64,000 nt of DNA, taken from Burkholderia stagnalis (GTDB lineage: Bacteria; Pseudomonadota; Gammaproteobacteria; Burkholderiales; Burkholderiaceae). The position numbers and the translations under genes are program-made. Location of the stretch: assembly GCF_902830275.1 (NCBI RefSeq), contig NZ_CADESW010000001.1, positions 186,001 through 250,000 on the forward strand, written 5' to 3'. This document shows, piece after piece, positions 16,718 through 25,040 of the stretch. Below the pieces are notes generated by a model. The model was not told the origin of the DNA and did not search any database. It saw only the letters and a list, made by a program, of their open reading frames with translations. The stretch's first letter is position 1; the number at the start of each line of letters is the position of its first letter.

Positions 16718-17101
16718 TCAGTGGCCGGGCGAGCCGGTCGTCGTCAGCGTCTTGCCGGGCGTCGGCTGCTTCACGCGGTCCTCGACGTAGCGGCGCACCG
16801 CGTCGGACGCCACGGCCGCGTCGGCGCCGCCGTACGGCACGGGCGCGACGAGATCCTGCGGCCGCGCGAGCATCGTCGCGAGGTTCGTGTAGGTCGCGCA
16901 GCCGAACGGCACGCCCGGCCGGCCGAAGCCCGCGTCGACCAGGTGCGACGGCTGCATCAGCTTCGCGCAATCGGGCGGCACCGCGCGCGTGCCGTCGAAG
17001 CCGATCGCCCGCGCATCGGGCAGGTTCAGCGGCGGCGGCGCCGACAGGCAGCCCGCCAGCAGCAGCGGCAGCAAGGCGGAGACGGTGGTTCGAACTCGCA
17101 T
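16718..17101 (-). CDS. CpaD-like Tad pilus lipoprotein
   Basis: 127 residues with a lipoprotein signal (VRTTVSALLPLLLAGC). The mature part includes DARAIGFDGTRAVPPDCAKL, then GFGRPGVPFGCATYTNLATM, then RPQDLVAPVPYGGADA. The FGC-T-NLA-M-ARPQDL segment is the most conserved part of the CpaD family (Flp pilus outer-membrane lipoprotein). It is about half the length of Caulobacter CpaD and retains only the C-terminal half of the domain. ATG 17101 has GGGGAG 7 bp upstream. Its place between the secretin and tadZ matches other Burkholderia tad loci. The domain call rests on this short motif and on position. Confidence 0.8.
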   Translation of the reverse strand: MRVRTTVSALLPLLLAGCLSAPPPLNLPDARAIGFDGTRAVPPDCAKLMQPSHLVDAGFGRPGVPFGCATYTNLATMLARPQDLVAPVPYGGADAAVASDAVRRYVEDRVKQPTPGKTLTTTGSPGH

Positions 17102-17118
17102 GCGCGCGCTCCCCGAAG

Positions 17119-18498
17119 TCAGTACACGAAGCCCGCGGCGCCGACCAGGCGCGGCGTGTCGCCCGACAGCAGGTCGAGCCCGAGGTTGCGCTGCACCGCG
17201 AACTCGAGGTCGCTGCTCGGCCGCGCGACGGTATCGATCGCCTGCTCGAGCTGGCCGGGCCCGGCCGGCTGGACGATGTACGGCGTGACGATCACGACCA
17301 CCTCGGTCTTGCTGTCCTGGAAGTTCTTCGACGAGAACAGCCGGCCGATGATCGGCAGCCGGCCGAGCCCCGGGATCTGCGACACGGTGTCGGCGGTCTG
17401 GCTCTGCAGCAGCCCGCCGATCGCGAAGCTCTGCCCGCTCGACAGCTCGACCGTCGTCTCGACGCGCCGCACGCTCAGCCCCGGCACCTTGACGCCGCCG
17501 GTCGTCACGCTGTTGGTCGCGTCGACCTCGCTCACCTCCGGCCGCACCTTCAGGCTGATCCGGTTGTCGGCGAGCACGGTGGGCGTGAAGTCGAGCGACA
17601 CGCCGAACGGCTTGAATTCGACCGTGATCGCGCCGTTGTTGCCGCTCTGCGCGACCGGGATCGGAATCTCGCCGCCCGCGAGGAAGCTCGCGGTCTCGCC
17701 GGACATCGCGGTCAGGTTCGGTTCGGCGAGCATCGTGATCAACCCTTCCTGGTCGAGCGCGTCGAGCACGACGTCGATCGACCAGCGCCCCGCGCGAAAG
17801 CCGCCGAGCACCGAGTACGCGCCCGTCGGCGACAGGTTGAACAGGCTGGTGGTCGGATCGAACAGCGTGCGCCCGTTGAACAGCCCGCCGACGAAGTTGC
17901 CGGCGCCGCCGAGCGCGCTCCAGTTGATGCCGAGCTGCTGCGTGATGTTGCGGCTCACCTCGGTCACCCGCACGCGCAGGTTCACCTGGATCGGGCGCGA
18001 CAGCATCAGCCGGTTGACGATCTTTTCCTTGTCGTGCAGGTACGGCGTGAGCGACTGCATCACGGCGTCCGCATCGGCCGCGCTCGGCACCTTGCCCGAC
18101 ACCATCAGCGAGCCCGGCGCGCCGGACACCGACAGCTTCAGCTGCGGGAAGCGGCTGTCGAGCACGCGCTGCAGCGACGCCGTGTCGACCTGCACGATCA
18201 CCGTCCTGCGCAGGATCGGCCGGTGGTTCGCGCCGAGGGCGATCAGCGTGGTGGTGCCGGCCTTCTTGCCGAACACGAACACGGTGCGCGGCGACGGCAC
18301 CTGGATGTCGGCGATGCTCGGATCGGCGACGAACATCGCGCTCGCGGGCTCGGGCAGCGACAGCATCTCGCCCTTGCCGGTCGCGATCGACAGCGCCGCG
18401 CCGGCATCCGTCGCGCGCGCGTCCTGCGCGAGCGCGACGCCGGGGGCGGCGGCGCAGGCCAGGCACCAGAGAGCGATCCAACGAACCATGCGCACCAT
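17119..18498 (-). CDS. rcpA: Tad outer-membrane secretin RcpA (CpaC)
   Basis: 459 residues from ATG 18498; a TTG at 18513 and an ATG at 18489 are alternatives. A signal peptide (WIALWCLACAAAPGVALAQ) is followed by the pilus secretin N-domain (SIATGKGEMLSLPEPASAMF, then VFVFGKKAGTTTLIAL), a BON-like segment and the secretin C-domain (GGLFNGRTLF, then NLTAMSGETASFLAGGEIPI, then VETTVELSSGQSFAIGGLLQ). The last third carries the signature IPGLGRLPIIGRLFSSKNFQ, then KTEVVVIVTPYIVQP. It forms the gated outer-membrane ring through which the Flp pilus passes, with the TadD lipoprotein as a likely assembly partner. Confidence 0.95.
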   Translation of the reverse strand: MVRMVRWIALWCLACAAAPGVALAQDARATDAGAALSIATGKGEMLSLPEPASAMFVADPSIADIQVPSPRTVFVFGKKAGTTTLIALGANHRPILRRTVIVQVDTASLQRVLDSRFPQLKLSVSGAPGSLMVSGKVPSAADADAVMQSLTPYLHDKEKIVNRLMLSRPIQVNLRVRVTEVSRNITQQLGINWSALGGAGNFVGGLFNGRTLFDPTTSLFNLSPTGAYSVLGGFRAGRWSIDVVLDALDQEGLITMLAEPNLTAMSGETASFLAGGEIPIPVAQSGNNGAITVEFKPFGVSLDFTPTVLADNRISLKVRPEVSEVDATNSVTTGGVKVPGLSVRRVETTVELSSGQSFAIGGLLQSQTADTVSQIPGLGRLPIIGRLFSSKNFQDSKTEVVVIVTPYIVQPAGPGQLEQAIDTVARPSSDLEFAVQRNLGLDLLSGDTPRLVGAAGFVY

Positions 18499-18549
18499 GC
18501 GTATTCCCGTCAAATCAAACGCCGGCCGTCGGGCGGCCGGCCCGATCCG

Positions 18550-19551
18550 TCACTGCGGCGCGGCCGCCCTCGGCTGCGCCGCCGCATCCGCGGCGATCGT
18601 GCCGCCGCCCGGCAGCCCCGGTAGCCCGGACGGCAACGGCGGCAGGCCCGGCGTGCCGATGCCGCCGCCGCGCGAGCCGTCGTCGACCGACGAGCCGCGA
18701 TAGATCACCACCGTGTTGCCCTGCCACGCCGGCCGCACGCCGCCATCCGGCGCGGCCGACGGCGCGCGTGCGACCTCGCGGGCCGCGCGCGACACGTCGC
18801 CGGCCCACACCGGTTGCGTATCCGGCTCCTGTTCGTCGCCGCCCGGCGTCTGCCCGCGGTCGCGCATCGCGAAGCTGCGCAGCGCGAGCGACAGCGAGCC
18901 GAGGCGCGTCGCGACCAGCACGACCTGCGCGGTGCGCGGCGCGACTTCGAGCGTGACCGTGCGGGCGCGGGCGGTCGCGTCCGGCGCGCTCGCGGGCGCC
19001 TTCGCGCGCTGGAATTCCGAGCCGACCGCAAGCACGCGCGCGCGCCGCACGACCGTCTCCGCTTCGTAGGTGCCGGGCGTCGTCGCCGTGCCGCCGATCT
19101 GCTGCGTGAGCACCACGTCGACGAAGTCGCCCGGCTGGATCAGCCCCGCGTTGCCCGACACGTCGTCCACCGGCACCGAGATCGCGCGCATGCCGGGCTG
19201 CAGCGCCGCCGCGAGAAAATCCGGCGCGCCGGCCGGGATCACGTTCTCCGCGCGGATCGGCGTGCCGGCGCCGACGCGGCTGCGCAGCAGCGCGCCCTTC
19301 AGGTCCGCGCCGGGCTGCGACTCGACGAACGCGCCGGGCGGCACCTGCGCGCGCGGCAGGCGCTTCCACGCGAGATCGTTGTCGCGCAGCAGCAGCCCCT
19401 CCGGCAAGTCGGCGGCCGCGACGCGCACGCGCTCGTCCGCCGCTTCGCCGGCGATCTTCGGCGTCGACGCGGCGACGTACACTTCGCGCAGGATGAACGC
19501 GCCGATGCCGGCGGCGACGATCAGCACGGCCAATCTCAGGGTCTTGGGCAT
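18550..19551 (-). CDS. rcpC: Tad pilus periplasmic protein RcpC (CpaB)
   Basis: 333 residues starting MPKTLRLAVLIVAAGIGAFI, a single N-terminal anchor. Next is a SAF domain (VRVAAADLPEGLLLRDNDLA, then GTPIRAENVIPAG), and the CpaB core (PGMRAISVPVDDVSGNAGLI, then QPGDFVDVVLT). CpaB/RcpC proteins are periplasmic and stabilise the secretin. The C-terminal 70 residues are Gly/Pro-rich (GLPPLPSGLPGLPGGG) and probably disordered. ATG 19551 follows GGGGGA at a long spacing; the upstream extension of the frame overlaps tadV and was rejected. Confidence 0.92.
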   Translation of the reverse strand: MPKTLRLAVLIVAAGIGAFILREVYVAASTPKIAGEAADERVRVAAADLPEGLLLRDNDLAWKRLPRAQVPPGAFVESQPGADLKGALLRSRVGAGTPIRAENVIPAGAPDFLAAALQPGMRAISVPVDDVSGNAGLIQPGDFVDVVLTQQIGGTATTPGTYEAETVVRRARVLAVGSEFQRAKAPASAPDATARARTVTLEVAPRTAQVVLVATRLGSLSLALRSFAMRDRGQTPGGDEQEPDTQPVWAGDVSRAAREVARAPSAAPDGGVRPAWQGNTVVIYRGSSVDDGSRGGGIGTPGLPPLPSGLPGLPGGGTIAADAAAQPRAAAPQ

Positions 19552-19570
19552 GGCGGCGTGCGTCCCCCGG

Positions 19571-20059
19571 CTAGGTTGGCGAAACCGCGTAAGGAAACGG
19601 CGCCCAGACGGCCAGCGCCCCGCCGAGCGCGAGCGCGACGCCATATGGCACACCGCGCACGCCACGCCCGGCGGCCGCGCGTGCGGGCGCCGCGCGCCGC
19701 CGCCATGCGCCGCCCGCCAGCATCGCGATGCCGCACAGCGTGCCGCACGCGCCGACGATCACGAGCACCGGAAACGCCAGCGCCGGGCCGGCCCACAGGA
19801 ACACCGCCGCCGCCAGCTTGACGTCGCCGCCGCCGAGCCAGCCCGCGTGACGCATGCCGCCGAACAGCAGCAGCATCGCCGCGGCGGTCGCGACGTGGCC
19901 GGCCAGCGGCGCGACGCCTTCGCGCGCGAGCGCCGCCGCGACGACATACAGCATCGCGAACGCCAGCACCGCGCGGTTGGACAGGCGCCGGTCGCGCAGA
20001 TCCTGCACCGCGAGCGACGCCAGCACGACCGTCGCCACCGACTGCACGAGCGTGAGCAT
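19571..20059 (-). CDS. tadV: Flp prepilin peptidase TadV (CpaA)
   Basis: 162 residues, a polytopic inner-membrane aspartic peptidase of the A24 family. Both catalytic aspartates are visible: the first in AVQDLRDRRLSN and the second in the GxGD-type motif WLGGGDVKLAAAV. It is short, as TadV/CpaA proteins are, lacking the N-methyltransferase part of PilD. It should cleave the Flp pre-pilin encoded 89 bp upstream and the TadE/TadG pseudopilins. The start ATG 20059 has only a weak ribosome site. Confidence 0.93.
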   Translation of the reverse strand: MLTLVQSVATVVLASLAVQDLRDRRLSNRAVLAFAMLYVVAAALAREGVAPLAGHVATAAAMLLLFGGMRHAGWLGGGDVKLAAAVFLWAGPALAFPVLVIVGACGTLCGIAMLAGGAWRRRAAPARAAAGRGVRGVPYGVALALGGALAVWAPFPYAVSPT

Positions 20060-20148
20060 GGGAGAGCCGTTCGTCGGCGCGCCCCCGGCACGATGCGCTC
20101 TGCCGCTGCGGATCCGTGCAAGCGTCGGTGGCGCGCGGGTTCAGGGGA

Positions 20149-20331
20149 TCAGATCAGGCTCGTCACCTTCGTGATCAGCGTCGAGAACACGCTCGGCAAG
20201 CCGCCGGACGTGCTGCTGAGGATCGCGCCGACCGCCGCCAGCGCGACCACGACGATACCGGCCAGAACCGCATATTCGAGCGAGCTGACGCCACGTTCGT
20301 CGCGCAGCAGGGACTTGACGTATTGCAGCAT
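20149..20331 (-). CDS. flp: Flp major pilin
   Basis: 60 residues from ATG 20331 with GGAGGT at the right distance. The leader MLQYVKSLLRDERG ends at the Gly of the processing site; cleavage gives VSSLEYAVLAG with Glu at +5 and Tyr at +6, the diagnostic Flp motif. A single long hydrophobic helix (IVVVALAAVGAIL) follows, then a short polar tail. Flp subunits polymerise into thin bundle-forming adhesive pili. It is the first gene of the tad operon, as expected for the most abundant product, and the gap to tadV could allow differential expression. Confidence 0.96.
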   Translation of the reverse strand: MLQYVKSLLRDERGVSSLEYAVLAGIVVVALAAVGAILSSTSGGLPSVFSTLITKVTSLI

Positions 20332-20578
20332 GACAACCTCCGTGTGACGGGGCCGGTAATCGACCGTTGAACGTAAAAAAGCTGCGTTGCTCCGGCGGCT
20401 GCGCATGGCGTGAGCCAGGTTGCGACTCATGCGGGTGGCCCGGCATCGGCCGCCCGCATCCCCCGGAGTCCTCTCGACTGCTGCGACACGCTGAATGCAA
20501 CGGCGGCACGTGCCGTTTCATTTGCGCCTCTTTCGCGCGGCCGTGCTGCCACGATGCCGGCCACGTCGATTCGTCTAG

Positions 20579-20607
20579 GGTATAGACAATTTTTTGGGCG
20601 ATTTCAA
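20579..20607 (-). promoter_or_regulatory. Predicted sigma-70 promoter of the flp-tad operon
   Basis: On the minus strand the sequence reads TTGAAA (20602-20607), a 17-bp spacer and TATACC (20579-20584), giving four or more matches in each hexamer at the ideal spacing. It lies in the most AT-rich stretch of the region. Transcription would start near 20572, giving an unusually long leader of about 240 nt before the flp start codon. This is a prediction from motif and position. Confidence 0.55.
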
Positions 20608-21194
20608 ATAATTTGGCGTCGGAGTGCATTTATGGATAGCACCCCGCAACGATGAAAACCATGCAGCTCATCCGCTGCAATTATTTCTCGCGACAATCGA
20701 CGCGGATCGCACGCCGCAGAAAGATTGTTAACTGCCGCGATACGTCATTTCCAGCGACCCGGATAACCCATTTTCATTCGATTTTTCGATATGCCGGACA
20801 GCTTCATGTTCGCCATTTCAAGCGTCGGATCGCGTGCATGCGCCGGAAATTCATTCGCACGCCGCGCGGAGAACCCGGTAAATATGACGGGCCCGAATCG
20901 CGCTCTTTTGATCGAATGCTCCGGCCGGTCGGCATGCCAATCCGCCATCGCCGTTGCAGCGCGTTTCCATTCGGCGACTGCCGGATTCGGCATGCGACGC
21001 CATTTGAGACGATCGGAATCCTGATCGAATGTCCAATACCCGCCCGCCGCATGCCGCGCCCACCACCCGGCCCGGCAACCCGCGAAGCGGCGATAAGCAT
21101 AGTTCAAATCGTTGCTTGTCCCGCGCGGGCGGCGTCCACCAGAATGGCCCGATGCCACCCGGCCCGACTTCGTTCCCTCTTGACCCGACGCACC
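20608..21194. other. Long intergenic region between flp and the ABC cluster
   Basis: About 590 bp with lower GC than its neighbours and no convincing gene. Open frames here have no family resemblance, no ribosome site and cross from one coding region into the next. It must hold the promoter of the downstream sulfur-compound transporter, but no clear -35/-10 pair or regulator site could be assigned. Confidence 0.5.
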
Positions 21195-22280
21195 ATGACC
21201 GATCGATTCCCTTCTCCCCTGCGCCTGCTGCGATCGCTGCTTGCCGCCACCCTGATGACGCTGGCCGCCACCGCCGCGCATGCCGACAAACCCGCCGTGA
21301 TCCGGATCGGCGTCGCCCAGCAGGGTTCGGGCGACCCGCCGACGTTCGGCGGCTCGTCGGCCGCGACCGTACAGATTCAGCAACTGCTCGAAAAGGAATT
21401 CGCGGCCGACGGCATCAAGGTGCAGTGGCTGTTCTTCAAGGGCGCGGGCCCGGCCGTCAACGAGGCGATCGCCGACAAGTCGCTCGATTTCGCGTACCAG
21501 GGCGACCTGCCCGCGGTGCTCGCGCGTGCGAACGGCCTGAAGACGAAGCTGTTGGTGGCCACCAGCGTGCGCGGCGGCGTCAAGATCGCGGTGCCGCCCG
21601 ATTCCGACGTCCGCTCGCTGAAGGACCTGAAGGGGCGGCGCGTGTCGATCTTCCGCGGCACCAACCTGCAGCTGGTCGCCGACAACGCGCTCGCGAAGAA
21701 CCAGCTCGACGAGCGCGACCTGCGCGTGATCAACCTCGACAACGCGAGTTCGCTCGCCGCGCTCGCGTCGAAAGGCATCGACGCGTCCGTCGGCGACTAT
21801 TCGCTGTACAAGCTGCGCGACGCGGGGCTCGCGCGGATCGTCTACGAATCGCAGCAGGACGGCCCGCAACTGACGCGGCAAACCCACCTGCTGGTGCTCG
21901 ACGAGTTCGAGCGCGCGCATCCGGACATCGTGCAGCGCGTCGTCACCACCGTCGTCAAGGGCGCGCACTGGTCGTCGGACGAAGCGAACCGCGACGCGCT
22001 GTTCAAGCTCTGGGCGAAAAGCGGCGTGCCGGTCGCGTCGTGGCAGGCCGAATACGCGAACCAGCGGCTGAAGGACCGCGTGTCGCCGCTGATCGATCCG
22101 TTCCTCGTCGCGCGCTACAAGGCGGTCGCGCAGGACGCGCTGAGGCTGAAGCTGATCCGCCAGCCGGTGAGCGTCGACGGCTGGTTCGAGCCGAAGTATC
22201 TCGACCAGGCGCTGCGCACGCTGAAGCTCGAACAGTTCTGGCCGCGCTACGACGCAGCCGGCAAGCCGCTGTCGTCCTGA
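21195..22280 (+). CDS. SsuA-like aliphatic sulfonate/sulfate-ester binding protein
   Basis: 361 residues from ATG 21195. The signal peptide is LLRSLLAATLMTLAATAAHA. The mature protein has the NMT1/SsuA fold: PAVIRIGVAQQGSGDPPTFG, then KGAGPAVNEAIADKSLDFAY, then SLKDLKGRRVSIFRGTNLQL. These periplasmic proteins deliver sulfonates, taurine or sulfate esters to an ABC permease. It is the first gene of a same-strand cluster with two permeases, an ATPase and two dioxygenases, which makes an organosulfur substrate likely. The exact ligand cannot be read from sequence. The permease follows 16 bp downstream. Confidence 0.88.
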   Translation: MTDRFPSPLRLLRSLLAATLMTLAATAAHADKPAVIRIGVAQQGSGDPPTFGGSSAATVQIQQLLEKEFAADGIKVQWLFFKGAGPAVNEAIADKSLDFAYQGDLPAVLARANGLKTKLLVATSVRGGVKIAVPPDSDVRSLKDLKGRRVSIFRGTNLQLVADNALAKNQLDERDLRVINLDNASSLAALASKGIDASVGDYSLYKLRDAGLARIVYESQQDGPQLTRQTHLLVLDEFERAHPDIVQRVVTTVVKGAHWSSDEANRDALFKLWAKSGVPVASWQAEYANQRLKDRVSPLIDPFLVARYKAVAQDALRLKLIRQPVSVDGWFEPKYLDQALRTLKLEQFWPRYDAAGKPLSS

Positions 22281-22296
22281 TTCGGGAGGCTGCCGG

Positions 22297-23142
22297 ATGA
22301 GCGATACCGCGATCACGATTGCCGCCGCGCCGCACGCAGGCGAGGCCGTTCGCCCGCCGCGTGCGGCGGCCGGCCTGCGGCGCTGGCTGTGGCGCCTCGC
22401 GCCGTGGGCGCTGCCCGCGGCGCTGTTCGCGCTGTGGACGGTCGGCTGCGCGCGCGGCTGGATCGCGCCGCAGATCCTGCCGCCGCCCGAGCGCGTGGTT
22501 GACTCGCTCGCCGAACTCGCGGCGAGCGGCGACCTCGCGCGCCACACGCTGGTCAGCCTGCAGCGCGTGCTGCTCGGCTTCGCGCTCGGCACCCTGCTCG
22601 GCTTCGTGACCGGCGCCGCGCTCGGCCTGTCGCGCACGGCCGCGGCGTACGTGCTGCCGAGCTTCAACGCGATCGTGCAGATTCCGGTGCTCGGCTGGCT
22701 GCCGTTCCTGCTGCTGCTCGTCGGCGTCGGCGAGCCGCTCAAGTACCTGCTGATCGCGCATGCGGCGCTGGTGCCCGTGACGTTGAGCACGCTGCAGGGG
22801 TTCCGCCAGGCGCCCGCCGCGCTCGACGAGGTCGCGCGCGGGTTCGGCTACAGCCGCCGGCAGCGCATCCTGCACGTCGTGCTGCCCGCCGCGGTGCCGA
22901 CGCTCGCCACCGGCGTGCGGCTCGCGTTCACGAAATCGTGGCTCGCGCTCGTGGTCGTCGAGCTCGTCGCGTCGTCGGAAGGGCTCGGCTACCTGATCGT
23001 CTATGGCCGGCAGTTGTTCCAGCTCGACCTCGTGATGGCGGCGGTGGTCGTGGTCGGCGCGGTCGGCTTCGCGATCAACCGGCTGCTCGATGCGCTGGAA
23101 GCGCGCCTGCGGCGCGGCCTGCCGTCGGCGTTTCGCGGCTGA
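22297..23142 (+). CDS. ABC permease, SsuC/TauC type (first of two)
   Basis: 281 residues with six or so membrane segments and the binding-protein-dependent transport inner-membrane domain. The cytoplasmic EAA-like loop is LDEVARGFGYSRRQRILHVV, then LPAAVPTLATGVRLAFTKSW. Other family marks are GTLLGFVTGAALGLSRTAAA and SSEGLGYLIVYGRQLFQLDL. It is followed 41 bp later by a second, different permease of the same family. The two therefore probably form a heterodimer, rather than the SsuC homodimer of the textbook system. Confidence 0.9.
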   Translation: MSDTAITIAAAPHAGEAVRPPRAAAGLRRWLWRLAPWALPAALFALWTVGCARGWIAPQILPPPERVVDSLAELAASGDLARHTLVSLQRVLLGFALGTLLGFVTGAALGLSRTAAAYVLPSFNAIVQIPVLGWLPFLLLLVGVGEPLKYLLIAHAALVPVTLSTLQGFRQAPAALDEVARGFGYSRRQRILHVVLPAAVPTLATGVRLAFTKSWLALVVVELVASSEGLGYLIVYGRQLFQLDLVMAAVVVVGAVGFAINRLLDALEARLRRGLPSAFRG

Positions 23143-23183
23143 TTTCGCGGCTGACCCCGCGCCCATTTCCGGAGGCAACCGCC

Positions 23184-23984
23184 GTGTCATTCGCTTCTTC
23201 CCCCGCCGCCGCGCCCGATCGCCGCCACGCGGCCGACTGGCGCGGCATCGTGCTGCCGCTCGCCGCGTTCGCGATCTGGTGGGCACTCGCCGCGTCGCAC
23301 GTCGTGAAGAGCGGGCTGTTCGTCAGCCCGGACGCCGTGCTGCGCACCGCATGGGCGCAGGTGACGAGCGGCGCCCTCGCCCGCGCGCTGTCGGCGTCGC
23401 TCGCACGCGAGGCGTGCGGCTTCGCGATCGGCGCGGCCGGCGGGCTGCTGCTCGGCACCTCGCTGGGCCTGTCGCGCATCGCGGCGCGCACGATCGGCCC
23501 GAGCTTCGACACCTTCAAGCAGATCTCGCTGTTCGCATGGATTCCGCTGATTTCCGTGTGGTTCGGCCTCGGCGACGCCGCGAAAGTCGTGTTCCTGTCG
23601 CTCGCCGCGCTGCTACCGGTGGCCGCGCACACCTGCGACGGCATCCACGCGGTGCCGCGCGCGTACGTCGACGTCGCGCGGGCGCTGCGCTATTCGCGCG
23701 TCCAGCTCGTGCGGCACGTGATCCTGCCGGCCGCGCTGCCGTCGATCTTCACCGGGCTGTATCTCGGCCTCATCTATTCATGGCTTGCGACGCTCGGCGC
23801 CGAATACCTGCTGGTAGCCGGCAGCGGCATCGGCAACACGCTGATCGACGGCAGCGAACAGTTCCGGATGGATCTCGTGCTGTTCGGCATCGTCGTGGTC
23901 GGCGCGACCGGCTGGGCCATCAATGCGCTGGCGCGCGCGCTCGAACGCCGGGTGCTCGCCCGGCGCGGCGACCTGCGCGCTTGA
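23184..23984 (+). CDS. ABC permease, SsuC/TauC type (second of two)
   Basis: 266 residues from a GTG at 23184 that has GGAGG 8 bp upstream; a longer reading only runs back inside the first permease gene. The permease domain is complete: FAIGAAGGLLLGTSLGLSRI, the EAA-like loop VDVARALRYSRVQLVRHVIL, then PAALPSIFTGLYLGLIYSWL. It differs clearly from the first permease and is not a recent duplicate. With one SsuA-like protein and one ATPase nearby, a heterodimeric importer is inferred. Confidence 0.9.
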   Translation: MSFASSPAAAPDRRHAADWRGIVLPLAAFAIWWALAASHVVKSGLFVSPDAVLRTAWAQVTSGALARALSASLAREACGFAIGAAGGLLLGTSLGLSRIAARTIGPSFDTFKQISLFAWIPLISVWFGLGDAAKVVFLSLAALLPVAAHTCDGIHAVPRAYVDVARALRYSRVQLVRHVILPAALPSIFTGLYLGLIYSWLATLGAEYLLVAGSGIGNTLIDGSEQFRMDLVLFGIVVVGATGWAINALARALERRVLARRGDLRA

Positions 23985-24035
23985 CGCTGCTTCGTTCTGC
24001 TTCCCAGTTCCGTATCGCCTTCACCGGATAGCCTC

Positions 24036-24893
24036 ATGACGACCACCGCCTCCGATTCGATCGACATCCGCCACGTCGGCAAACGCTACGTGCAACGCGG
24101 CGCGTCCCTCGTCGTGCTCGACGACGTGTCGCTGCACGTGCGCGCCGGCGAATTCGTCACCATCGTCGGCGCGAGCGGCTGCGGCAAGTCGACGCTGCTG
24201 CGGCTGATCGCGGGCCTCGACGCCGACTACGACGGCGAGATCCGCGCCGGCGACGCGCTCGTGCGCGACACGTCGCTGCAGCGCGGGATCGTGTTCCAGG
24301 ACCATCGGCTGTTCCCGTGGCTCACGGTCGCGCAGAACATCGAGGCGGCGCTGCGCAACGCGCCGCTCGACCCGGCCGCGAAGCGGCGCGCGGTGGCCGA
24401 CCATATCGCGCTGGTCGGGCTGAACGGCTTCGAGCACGCGTATCCGCACCAGTTGTCGGGCGGGATGGCGCAGCGCGTCGCGATCGCGCGCGGCCTCGTG
24501 AACCGGCCGCGCGTGCTGCTGCTCGACGAGCCGTTCGGCGCGCTCGATGCGCAAACGCGCGCGCGCATGCAGAACGAACTGCTGCGCATCTGGGAACAGG
24601 AGCGCATCACGATGATCCTCGTCACGCACGACGTCGACGAAGCGGTGTACCTCGGCGACCGCGTCGTCACGATGGCGCCGCGCCCGGGCCGGATCGAACG
24701 CATCGTCGGCGTCGACCTGCCGCGGCCGCGCCGCCGCGACGCCCCCGCGTTCGCGCGGCTGCGCGACACCGTGCTGGCCGATTTCGACGACAGCGAACCG
24801 CCGGGTGAAGACAGGCCCGGCAGCGGATCCGGCGGCACGCCGGCCGACGCGGGCCGCCCGCATCCGATCGGCGCGTGGCGGCTCGCGTGGTAG
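24036..24893 (+). CDS. ABC transporter ATPase, SsuB/TauB type
   Basis: 285 residues with all nucleotide-binding motifs intact: Walker A GASGCGKST, Q-loop VFQDHRLFPWLTVAQN, signature LSGGMAQRVAIARGL, Walker B RVLLLDEPFGALDA and the His switch ILVTHDVDEAVYL. The Q-loop and 'DEAVYLGDRVVTMAPRPGRI' are characteristic of the SsuB/TauB/NrtD group. It energises the two-permease importer encoded just upstream. The tail after about residue 245 (EPPGEDRPGSGSGGTPADAG) is polar and low complexity. Confidence 0.93.
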   Translation: MTTTASDSIDIRHVGKRYVQRGASLVVLDDVSLHVRAGEFVTIVGASGCGKSTLLRLIAGLDADYDGEIRAGDALVRDTSLQRGIVFQDHRLFPWLTVAQNIEAALRNAPLDPAAKRRAVADHIALVGLNGFEHAYPHQLSGGMAQRVAIARGLVNRPRVLLLDEPFGALDAQTRARMQNELLRIWEQERITMILVTHDVDEAVYLGDRVVTMAPRPGRIERIVGVDLPRPRRRDAPAFARLRDTVLADFDDSEPPGEDRPGSGSGGTPADAGRPHPIGAWRLAW

Positions 24894-25040
24894 CGGCGCC
24901 GCCCACGCCGCGCTCAGCAGCGAACCGCATATCGATCATGCGTGCCGCGCCGCTAAGGTTGTGACGATTCATCGGTTCAGTTTCGGCGCGCGCGCTGATT
25001 GAATGAAGGCTCGATCCCCCTCGCGTCCAGGAGATGCCCG

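Noticed and set aside
20652..21194. Extension of the SsuA-like gene by 181 codons upstream
   Set aside because: The extension has no similarity to the family, and the signal peptide begins at ATG 21195.
22938..23183. A longer start for the second permease, inside the first
   Set aside because: It is out of frame with the first permease, has no homology and ignores the GGAGG-GTG start at 23184.
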